23,303 nt of DNA from assembly GCA_002408485.1 (NCBI GenBank), contig DHSP01000026.1, positions 61,582-84,884 of the forward strand. Reading direction: 5' to 3'. Positions 15,442-22,364 of the stretch are shown in pieces. This stretch comes from Proteiniphilum sp. UBA5283 (GTDB lineage: Bacteria; Bacteroidota; Bacteroidia; Bacteroidales; Dysgonomonadaceae). Position 1 is the first letter of the stretch. Each line of letters opens with the position of its first letter. The translations under genes and the position numbers were made by a program. The notes below the pieces were generated by a model that did no database searches, was not told the DNA's origin, and saw nothing but the letters and a program-made list of their open reading frames with translations.

Positions 15442-18400
15442 TCATGGAATTATTGAATCCTTCTTCCTGTATATTACCCAATAGAGTAACGGGATAAGGA
15501 ATATACTTACGACTGTCCCGATGGTCATTGCGCTGATCATCGCAATGGCAAGCGGTTTCTGCAACTCTGACCCTAAATCGAACGTAAAAAGGATGGGAAT
15601 CATCGAAAACAGGGATGTGAGTGCCGTCATGATGATGGCTCTCAATCTTCTTACGCCACCGGTATGGATTGCTTCCATCAGGGGCATCCCCTCTTTTCTC
15701 AACTCATTGATCAGGTCTATTTTCAGGATGGAGTCGGTAAGGATTACGCCAATGGTTACCACAATTCCGATGGCGCTCATCAGGTTCAGAGTGTGGCCCG
15801 TGAGCCAAAGAACGATAAGAGTAAACGCAATATCGATCGGTATTTCAGCCAATACGATCAGTGGCTGCAGAAAATTTTCGAACTGCGAAGCCAGGATAAA
15901 ATACATCAACAGGATAGAAACCAGCAGGATGATCACCAGTTCTTTCAACATCTGTCTGTTGGAAAAGTAACTGCCGGAAAATGCCACATCCCACGCATTC
16001 TCCTGCCGGATGGTTTTACGTGTCTTCTCCATCAATATTTCCGGCTGGCTGGGTTGGAAATAGTAAATTGGGATATATTCCCCGTTTTTTCCGGCAATGA
16101 TGGTTTTGATGTCCTCACCGGGTGTCAGGGAGACCAGCGAAGCCAGCGGCACACGGATGGCCTGCGACCTGTCGGCTTCGGGATAACCATATACCAGTGT
16201 TTGCTGCAGAACATCCTGAATGGATTGCTCTCTGCCTGCAATCGAGATGGGGAGATATTGCTGGAAAGAACGTAATACTGTTACCTGGTTGTCTCTGAAT
16301 GCAGTTTTCAATGTTTGCGATATCTCCTGCCATGAAACGCCATAGAGCAGCAGTTTTTCCTTGTTCGGAACGATCACATATTGTTGTTCAAAAGGTACTG
16401 TTTCAGCCCGTTCACCTGTGGATACCGCCAAACTCGATTCAATTTTCCGGATAGCCTCGGGATTGGGTGCTATTTCCCTGTTCTTCGGATAAAGTTGGGT
16501 GATCAAATCCGCTTCGCTGGTATCGAAAATTTTTTCGAATATGTTTTCCGGAGGAGAAAAGTTAACTACGGCATCCGGATAATGATGACGTACCCAATCC
16601 GATATTTTTGTTTCAAGTGATACAACTTTGGAAGAATTGTCTGTTTTCAAGTACAACTGAGCCTCTGTAACAGTCAGATCGTTATCCTTTTCCAGCAGAT
16701 ATTGTCGTTGTCCTACGTAGGCGGCATTTTCCACTGCATGCTCTATTGTTGTCTGAAGTAGTTTTGATACCCGCTGTGCATTTTCATCCACATGGATATT
16801 CTCGTTCCACTCTACGGTGACGATGCTTTCCTTATAGCTTATGTTGGGCATGCTTGATTTCGGCATTGCCCTGAAAAGGAACATACAGAGCGGGACGGAA
16901 ATGACCAGCAGAGTGAGGAAAAGAATCTTGTGGCGGAAAACATATTGGATTCCCTGATCGTAAGCCGGAAAGATCACCCGGTCTATTCTCTGTTGCACGG
17001 AAGCGAAGAATCCTTCCGCTTTTTTGTGCCTGAGCCTGCTGCCGTATGCTATTTTGTAGAGTACCGGGAGCAGAATGATACCTGTGAGGTAGGAGACGAA
17101 CATGCCGGCGGTTACGGCAAATGCCTCGGCGTAGAAAATGGCTCCTGCTATACCGCTCATAAAGACAAGCGGTACAAACACGGAGATGGTAGTCAGTGTG
17201 GAGCTGAAGATTGGCATGATTACTTCTTTGGTGCCTTTCTCACATGCATCGTCCAGCGTACAGCCCTGTTTCCGGTATTGGGTGATCACATCCGTCACCA
17301 CGATGGAACTGTCGATCATGTTACCCAGGGCAAGGATCAGCCCTGAGAGTGTGATGATGTTCATCGACTGTCCGAAGAGGAAAAAGAAGATAAAGGTTGT
17401 GATCAGGGCTGTGGTCATGCTGATACCGATGATCAGCGGAGATTTGCCATCGCCGAGGAATAGGAGGGCGACAAAGAATACCAGGACAAATCCAATGATC
17501 AGATTCTCCTGCAGGTTGGAAATGGTATAGTCGAGCAGTTCGGTTTGGTTCCGGTTCACGGTAAACTCCACCTCCGGGTAACTCCGTTCCAGGTCTTCCA
17601 GTGTCTTGTTCAGTGATTTTCGCAGGTTCTTCATGGTTTCGTCGGCCTGTTTGATCACGCCCATGGTGACAGCCCTTTTCCCGTTGATGAGTGAGAGCCC
17701 CGATTCGGGTTGTTTCACCACGTCGATCTCAGCCAGCTCTCTCAGCCGGAAGATCCTCCCATCCTTTTCGAGGAAGATATTCCGCACATCGTCGGGTGTG
17801 CGCAGCAGCGAGGAGAATTTAATGTTGTACTCGTAGTATCCGTCGCGCACGATCATGCTTCCCGGTTCAATATTGTTGGCTGCAAGCACGTTTTCAATGT
17901 CGTTCAGGGTGATTGATGCCGATTCGAGCAAGGCCGGGTTGGGGACGATTTGCAGGTGTTTGTACATCAGCCCCGTCATGTCGGCCATGGCCACTTCGGG
18001 TAGTTGTTCGATGCGCCGTTTCACCACGTTGTCGGCAAACTCCGAGAGGTCGAGGAATTGATGCTCGTTGGTGGCGGAGTAGGGGGAATCGCTTTTGAGT
18101 GTGAGGTTCAGGTAGAATACAGGCAGGTCGGCCGCACTGGCCTTGATTACCCGTGGCCGTCTCGTGTCGCGGGGGAGGCTGTTCATGGCGGCGTCGATTT
18201 TTTCGTTCACCTCAATGAAGGCCAGGTCGGTATCGGTTCCGTAGTCGAACTTCAGGCGGATAATCGCCGACCCGTCGCGTGTTTCGCTTTGTATATCCCG
18301 CAATTTCCCTACCTGCATCAGTTGCCGGCGAATCGGTGTCACTACCGCGTTCTCCAGCTCACGGGCCGAACTATTGTCGCCCGACACCTGTACCGTGATT

Positions 18401-18525
18401 TCGGGTATGGCAATGTCGGGCAGCAGTGATACCGGCAGCGTGTTGTAGGTGATGATCCCGATAATCACGCAGGCCAGAAACAGCATAAGAACGGAGATGG
18501 GGCGGCGGAGGAGGAATTTGATCAT
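15442..18525 (-). CDS. RND efflux transporter permease (first pump subunit)
   Basis: A 1027-residue RND inner-membrane antiporter. N-terminus MIKFLLRRPISVLMLFLACV is the typical TM1; PVSLLPDIAIPEITVQVSGDN and LKFDYGTDTD mark the porter domain. TM4 reads ALGNMIDSSIVVTD, so D405 is present and the second relay aspartate is replaced by S406. In TM10 the AcrB K940 position appears to be Thr (GVILTDSILKIDLINE). Its ATG overlaps the TGA of the upstream propeller-thioredoxin gene as ATGA, which couples the peptide cassette to the pump. The normal upstream partner, the adaptor, lies beyond that cassette. Substrate unknown; export of drugs, bile-type compounds or the cassette peptide are all possible. 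Confidence 0.93.
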   Translation of the reverse strand: MIKFLLRRPISVLMLFLACVIIGIITYNTLPVSLLPDIAIPEITVQVSGDNSSARELENAVVTPIRRQLMQVGKLRDIQSETRDGSAIIRLKFDYGTDTDLAFIEVNEKIDAAMNSLPRDTRRPRVIKASAADLPVFYLNLTLKSDSPYSATNEHQFLDLSEFADNVVKRRIEQLPEVAMADMTGLMYKHLQIVPNPALLESASITLNDIENVLAANNIEPGSMIVRDGYYEYNIKFSSLLRTPDDVRNIFLEKDGRIFRLRELAEIDVVKQPESGLSLINGKRAVTMGVIKQADETMKNLRKSLNKTLEDLERSYPEVEFTVNRNQTELLDYTISNLQENLIIGFVLVFFVALLFLGDGKSPLIIGISMTTALITTFIFFFLFGQSMNIITLSGLILALGNMIDSSIVVTDVITQYRKQGCTLDDACEKGTKEVIMPIFSSTLTTISVFVPLVFMSGIAGAIFYAEAFAVTAGMFVSYLTGIILLPVLYKIAYGSRLRHKKAEGFFASVQQRIDRVIFPAYDQGIQYVFRHKILFLTLLVISVPLCMFLFRAMPKSSMPNISYKESIVTVEWNENIHVDENAQRVSKLLQTTIEHAVENAAYVGQRQYLLEKDNDLTVTEAQLYLKTDNSSKVVSLETKISDWVRHHYPDAVVNFSPPENIFEKIFDTSEADLITQLYPKNREIAPNPEAIRKIESSLAVSTGERAETVPFEQQYVIVPNKEKLLLYGVSWQEISQTLKTAFRDNQVTVLRSFQQYLPISIAGREQSIQDVLQQTLVYGYPEADRSQAIRVPLASLVSLTPGEDIKTIIAGKNGEYIPIYYFQPSQPEILMEKTRKTIRQENAWDVAFSGSYFSNRQMLKELVIILLVSILLMYFILASQFENFLQPLIVLAEIPIDIAFTLIVLWLTGHTLNLMSAIGIVVTIGVILTDSILKIDLINELRKEGMPLMEAIHTGGVRRLRAIIMTALTSLFSMIPILFTFDLGSELQKPLAIAMISAMTIGTVVSIFLIPLLYWVIYRKKDSIIP

Positions 18526-19874
18526 TTGGTTGGTTTTTGGCTGTTAGTCTGATAGCTTATTTTGTGGGACAATATAATATCAGAAACAGCTTTTAAGTAT
18601 ACATTGGTTCTACTTATGTTTGATTTGTCAAAAAAATGCAAATGTTTTACTTCCATAGTTTCATCTAAAATAAAAAAATAGAGAGATTCGTTGAGAAAGT
18701 CACTTCTGAAAGAGATTATTGGTTCAGATGTAGTCATAACAACTTTACCCTCTAAGTTTTCCTTAAATCGATCTTCAATATTCTGTGAAATAAAAACAAC
18801 ATTATTACTGATTTCGTAGTTGGGGAATATTATTTCAAGCATTTGTGTTATTGACTGAATACAACTGTAACACACATTTTGGGGGATACTGAAGAATAAG
18901 ACGTTTTTTTTATCGATAAAAGAAGATAACATAAAGTTGTCATTATTGTTAAAGTTAAAATATATCCCGGAGTCTTTAACTATAATAAATGTATAATAAT
19001 GGCTCATTCGGTAAAAGGATAACACAATATAGTTTTGGGAACTATGTATGTCTTTAATCAAATAATCAATATTTTCAGATTTTATCAGGCCCTCAATAAA
19101 TGAGAGTTGTGATTTTGTATCATAGGATTTAGGAAAAGAACGGGATCGTAATTCGGGACTTAATCCTCCTATCTCTATCTTATACTGTTCTTGTATCTCG
19201 TTGTCACTATAGGAATACACAAGGTTCGACATTTCTGGTAGAAACAGAGAGTCCGAATGAAGATAAGCTAATCTAGGATAGCCTTTTCTCGGAAAATCTT
19301 CTATTATTATGGAATTTGTATTTTTCTCATATATTTTCAATCTGTTTTTTTCGTCGGATGTCCAAAACATTATATGGTTATCATTTATAAATTGAAAAAT
19401 GTTGTAGGCACTTTCTTTAAGTTTTGGTAAACTTTCAGTGTACTGAAAATCTCCTTGAAGGTTGTAATATAATAGATTGCTTTTTATTGCATCGAGAATA
19501 CAAATATGATTTGTGTACTTATTTATTTGAAAATCTGATATATTTAAATATTCATCAGGTCCCTGCCCTTTGTTATCAATCCTATTGAGATAGTCACCTC
19601 TATTGTTGAAGATGAAGATATTATTTTGAGATAAATCAAATATATATAGCAAACCTCGATAAAACTCTATTTTAGTGATATCTCTAATAATGGATAAATC
19701 TGTTGTTTCGAGAGGAATTGGTTCTATTGCATTTATGATGTCGCTCATAAATGCAGAATTATTATTCTGTATTTCTATTTCATAAGTTTTGAGGAGATGA
19801 TTGTTTTTCTTATTGCAAGAAACAAATAAAAAAAACATTATTGATAGAAAAAGAGTAATTGTTTTATATTTCAT
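18522..19874 (-). CDS. Beta-propeller lipoprotein fused to a thioredoxin-like domain, cassette 3
   Basis: A 450-residue lipoprotein. The signal MKYKTITLFLSIMFFLFVSC puts the lipidated cysteine at C20. The propeller part has EPIPLET (51-57) and GQGPDEY (103-109) and runs to about 320. The last stretch, from about 323, is different: NVLFFSIPQNVCYSCIQS has a CxxC pair (C335, C338) after a hydrophobic strand, and SLYFFILDETMEVKHL resembles a later thioredoxin-fold strand. It parallels the separate thioredoxin-like gene at 21789-22364 and the remnant at 8461-8640. A thiol-disulfide role in the periplasm is inferred. The TGA overlaps the RND permease ATG by 4 bases; the peptide gene lies 100 bases upstream behind a terminator-like hairpin. 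Confidence 0.78.
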   Translation of the reverse strand: MKYKTITLFLSIMFFLFVSCNKKNNHLLKTYEIEIQNNNSAFMSDIINAIEPIPLETTDLSIIRDITKIEFYRGLLYIFDLSQNNIFIFNNRGDYLNRIDNKGQGPDEYLNISDFQINKYTNHICILDAIKSNLLYYNLQGDFQYTESLPKLKESAYNIFQFINDNHIMFWTSDEKNRLKIYEKNTNSIIIEDFPRKGYPRLAYLHSDSLFLPEMSNLVYSYSDNEIQEQYKIEIGGLSPELRSRSFPKSYDTKSQLSFIEGLIKSENIDYLIKDIHSSQNYIVLSFYRMSHYYTFIIVKDSGIYFNFNNNDNFMLSSFIDKKNVLFFSIPQNVCYSCIQSITQMLEIIFPNYEISNNVVFISQNIEDRFKENLEGKVVMTTSEPIISFRSDFLNESLYFFILDETMEVKHLHFFDKSNISRTNVYLKAVSDIILSHKISYQTNSQKPTK

Positions 19875-19913
19875 CAGATTAAATATTTTTTAAATAGTAG
19901 GTTTCTGAAACAG

Positions 19914-19965
19914 ATAAAAAAGAAGGAGATAAAATGTATTGTGATTTAAACAATATCTCCTCCTT
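19914..19965 (-). terminator. Attenuator-like hairpin between peptide and propeller genes, cassette 3
   Basis: On the minus strand AAGGAGGAGATA (19965-19954) pairs with TATCTCCTTCTT (19931-19920), 12 bp with one G-U, and is followed by further T residues making a six-T run. A nested ATTGT/ACAAT stem closes the loop. It begins about 10 nt past the peptide stop. Because the pump genes lie downstream, partial read-through is expected: abundant peptide mRNA and less downstream mRNA. Confidence 0.65.
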
Positions 19966-19974
19966 AATAATCAA

Positions 19975-20337
19975 TTATATGGGATATGTTCCCGGCATAC
20001 AGTTATCTTGCATCCGTCCAGAAAAATACGGACAAGTTACCCTGTACCTATTAAAAGGCAAGGGTTCAAAGTCTGGAACCCAGCAAGGACCTTGACCACT
20101 CCCGCTACATGTTATGACAACCGGGGGCAGCACTCCACCATCATGTTCTCCTTCTTCTTGAGCCAAAGCTTCAATGTTGCCCAGAGCCAAATTGCTCAAA
20201 CGTATATCATTACTCAAACTCCTGTTAATTCCAAATCCAGCAACTGAGACCAATACAATCGCAAAAATACCGCTTAAAATTGTTTTGAATGTTTTAAAAA
20301 AAAGATGAAATATCCATATATATCCTTTCAATAGCAA
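19975..20337 (-). CDS. NVEALA-type peptide (NIEALA variant), cassette 3, uncertain start
   Basis: The reading frame, from a TTG at 20337, gives 120 residues. The conserved part is FKTILSGIFAIVLVSVAGFG and later LSNLALGNIEALAQEEG; the tail has four cysteines (VITCSG, GPCWV, VTCPY, DNCMP). It is clearly related to, but diverged from, the other two peptides. No ATG opens this frame. The nearest ATG (20315-20313) is out of frame because of an 8-base T run; with seven T it would read MDISSFFKTFKTILSG. So either TTG is used, the ATG form is switched off in this cell line, or the base count is wrong. It lies between the adaptor and permease genes of the pump. Confidence 0.75.
   Translation of the reverse strand: MLLKGYIWIFHLFFKTFKTILSGIFAIVLVSVAGFGINRSLSNDIRLSNLALGNIEALAQEEGEHDGGVLPPVVITCSGSGQGPCWVPDFEPLPFNRYRVTCPYFSGRMQDNCMPGTYPI
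20296..20303 (-). repeat. T8 tract between an ATG and the peptide frame
   Basis: An eight-base homopolymer (A on plus, T on minus) lies in codons 5-8 after the ATG at 20315. Loss of one base would join this ATG to the peptide frame. Candidate contingency tract; a sequencing length error is the simple alternative. Confidence 0.5.
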
Positions 20338-20350
20338 ACCTCGAAGGTTT
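20336..20350 (-). promoter_or_regulatory. Leader hairpin, cassette 3
   Basis: AAACCT (20336-20341) pairs with AGGTTT (20345-20350) around a 3-nt loop. It covers the TTG start codon of the peptide frame and so could limit initiation there. Confidence 0.35.
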
Positions 20351-20390
20351 AAATGTAATTATTTTTAAACTTTTTCACAACACACCTCCT
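20349..20390 (-). promoter_or_regulatory. Strong Shine-Dalgarno with a 9-codon leader ORF, cassette 3
   Basis: AGGAGG (20390-20385) stands 6 nt before GTG (20378), which opens a 9-codon frame (VKKFKNNYI, stop at 20349). Such a site is unusual in this phylum. It may be a leader peptide, or the relic of an earlier start of the peptide gene, since MKK is how the other leaders begin. The 41-nt offset to the TTG start is not a multiple of three. Confidence 0.35.
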
Positions 20391-20412
20391 TTCTGTTTTT
20401 TTTGAGTTCTGT

Positions 20413-21489
20413 TCAGTATTCAATTGTCTTTAACACCGTTACCGGCGATTCGTGTGCCAGGTTGATGTTGCCGTTGGTGATGATCCTGTCTCCCTCCTTC
20501 AGCGTTTCGCTTGTGATGGTGTATTCCGTGGCGTTCTCCAAGCCGGTTTGCACGTAGTTCCAAACGGCTTTGCCGTCCACCACGGTAAAAACCACCTGTT
20601 TTCCGGTTCGAAGCACCACGGCGGTTTTGGGAACGACCCACTGCTTACCCAGTGAGCGGAAGATGCTGACCCGTACGTTCATTCCTTCCACCATCCGCTC
20701 ATGGTGCCCCACCGATGCTTTCACCTGTACCATTCCGTTCTTGTCTACCCAGGGGTTGATTTCCGACACCCGTCCATCCACCGTCACCCCGGGCATGGAA
20801 AATGGTGTCACCCTCACCTTATCGCCTTTTCGTATCATTGCCAGTTCGTTTTCCAGCACCGGGAAAGATACTTCCAGGCTGCGCGTGTCGATGATGTGGC
20901 AGAAAATCTCGGAAGGGGAGGAGAGTGTATTGGGTTTGGCAAACAGATTGGCAACCACTCCGCCGATGGGGGCGGTGAGGGTTGCTTTTTCCAGGTTGTA
21001 GCGTGCCATGTCGTATTGTGTTTGTGCCGTGTTGGCTCCACTTTTCACTTTTGCCAGTTCAACCACCTCATCCGGTATGGCCTCCTGGTTATCGAGGCGG
21101 TATCCCTGGCCGATCAGCACGTCCTGGTATTCCAGTTTGCTTCTTTCGAGGGCATCTTTCGCCTGGTTCAGGGCATTGTTGAGCGAATAGGTGTTGAGCG
21201 TGGCAATGCGCTGCCCCTTGTTCACCCTTGAACCATTCCTGACAAAGATTTCGGAGATCACTTCCGATGTCAAAAATTTGAGTTCCGCCACATTTCCGGC
21301 CGATACTCTGCCGTTGCTCACCAGTTCGTGGTCAAAATCTCTGGCCGTAAGTTTCATGGTTGTCACTTCGGCCGGCCTGTCGGGAGGAAGTTGCTGGAGG
21401 CGTTCTTCCTTCGTCACCTTATTGCTTTCCGTACAGGCGCAAAAGATGGCAAGTACGAGTGTGAGAACAAAAGTGTAGTTGTGTTTCAT
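20413..21489 (-). CDS. RND efflux periplasmic adaptor (MFP/HlyD-type) lipoprotein
   Basis: A 358-residue membrane-fusion protein that bridges the RND permease and TolC channel. The signal MKHNYTFVLTLVLAIFCAC places the lipid anchor at C19. Then come the first lipoyl half (SNGRVSAGNVAELKFLTSEVISEIFVRNGSRVNKGQ), an alpha-hairpin (LNNALNQAKDALERSKLEYQD), the second lipoyl half (LEKATLTAPIGGVVANLF), a beta-barrel (DTRSLEVSFPVLENELAMIRKGDKVRV) and the membrane-proximal end (EGDRIITNGNINLAHESPVTVLKT). All domains are present. In the pump operon it is first, but a peptide/propeller cassette separates it from the permease. A diverged copy of its C-terminus survives at 8941-9024. Confidence 0.93.
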   Translation of the reverse strand: MKHNYTFVLTLVLAIFCACTESNKVTKEERLQQLPPDRPAEVTTMKLTARDFDHELVSNGRVSAGNVAELKFLTSEVISEIFVRNGSRVNKGQRIATLNTYSLNNALNQAKDALERSKLEYQDVLIGQGYRLDNQEAIPDEVVELAKVKSGANTAQTQYDMARYNLEKATLTAPIGGVVANLFAKPNTLSSPSEIFCHIIDTRSLEVSFPVLENELAMIRKGDKVRVTPFSMPGVTVDGRVSEINPWVDKNGMVQVKASVGHHERMVEGMNVRVSIFRSLGKQWVVPKTAVVLRTGKQVVFTVVDGKAVWNYVQTGLENATEYTITSETLKEGDRIITNGNINLAHESPVTVLKTIEY

Positions 21490-21615
21490 TGATTCAGAAT
21501 AAATATCTACGAATGTCTGACAAAATAATAATTTTCGATCTATTTTTTCTTGTTCAGCGGTCGTTTCTGCAAATGAAGCAAAAAAGAATTGAATTATGAA
21601 TTTCCTATTAAGATT

Positions 21616-21741
21616 TTACCTGAATTCAAAGAGTAAATACCACAATTCCTGTGCCATCTCGGAAATATTCTTGCAATCTACACTGATTTTGACCGCATTC
21701 ACTTTGAACATCTTTTCAAAATGTGTTTTTTGTTTCTTCAT
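21616..21741 (-). CDS. Possible 41-residue protein upstream of the pump operon
   Basis: An ATG at 21741 opens 41 codons (starting MKKQKTHFEKMFKVNAVKIS and ending WYLLFEFR). No signal peptide or known family is visible, and no SD or good promoter precedes it. The codons look plausible but the length is within chance. The remainder of 21490-21788 holds only an imperfect -7-like TTATTTTG, reading toward the adaptor gene near 21518-21525; no clear terminator was found. Confidence 0.25.
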   Translation of the reverse strand: MKKQKTHFEKMFKVNAVKISVDCKNISEMAQELWYLLFEFR

Positions 21742-21788
21742 ATTAAACAATAATAAGCATTTATTCTTGTCTCTGTTTACTGACCAAG

Positions 21789-22364
21789 TTAGTAATTCCA
21801 ATTTAATAATTTATGTACTTCTGAAAAATAGGATTGTGTTAAAACAGTCCGACCTCTTATAGGAAAAAATACCATACTTATTTTTCCACTATCATCAACA
21901 AACGCAAAATATCTTCTCTGTGTTCCTTCTTGGTCGATTGGTATAGTTAGTGAGTCTTTAGAAATATTCCTAAAATTGAATTCTATGAGATCATTTTTAA
22001 CACTAATGATCTCTTCTCTGGTATCTTCATAAGCAGGGAAAATTAGAATTTTATCATTACCTATTTTTTCCTGATATTTAGACAACTCATTTAAATCTTC
22101 GAGAATACAACTTCTACACATATGAGAAGAATATCTGTAAAATAAAAATGAAGTCTTACTATCAAAGTTTAAATCGTCATTAATCTGTGATGATAATCTC
22201 ATGTTTTCAAACCACGCTTTTATAATAGTATCTTGTTTTTCTGATTGATCTGTGATTTCTATTGATTGCCTTTGCTTTAGCACAATTATAATTACAATAT
22301 TAAATGAAATCAGCAGAATAGAAATTCCCCAAAAAAGAAAAAGAACATTATTTTTTAATTTCAT
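21789..22364 (-). CDS. Membrane-anchored thioredoxin-like protein with CxxC
   Basis: A 191-residue protein. A single N-terminal membrane segment (about 6-29, NVLFLFWGISILLISFNIVI) leaves the rest outside the cytoplasm. TSFLFYRYSSHMCRSCILED is a thioredoxin-fold strand followed by the CRSC pair (C83, C86). DKILIFPAYEDTRE, DSLTIPID and RRYFAFVDDSGKISMVFFP fit later strands of a TlpA/redoxin-like fold, although a cis-proline motif is not obvious. The start overlaps the upstream propeller stop by 17 bases. This separate arrangement parallels the propeller-thioredoxin fusion at 18522-19874. A disulfide exchange or sensing role is inferred. Confidence 0.72.
   Translation of the reverse strand: MKLKNNVLFLFWGISILLISFNIVIIIVLKQRQSIEITDQSEKQDTIIKAWFENMRLSSQINDDLNFDSKTSFLFYRYSSHMCRSCILEDLNELSKYQEKIGNDKILIFPAYEDTREEIISVKNDLIEFNFRNISKDSLTIPIDQEGTQRRYFAFVDDSGKISMVFFPIRGRTVLTQSYFSEVHKLLNWNY

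Noticed and set aside
15664..16275. 203-codon plus-strand frame inside the RND permease
   Set aside because: Antisense of conserved permease sequence with no independent evidence.
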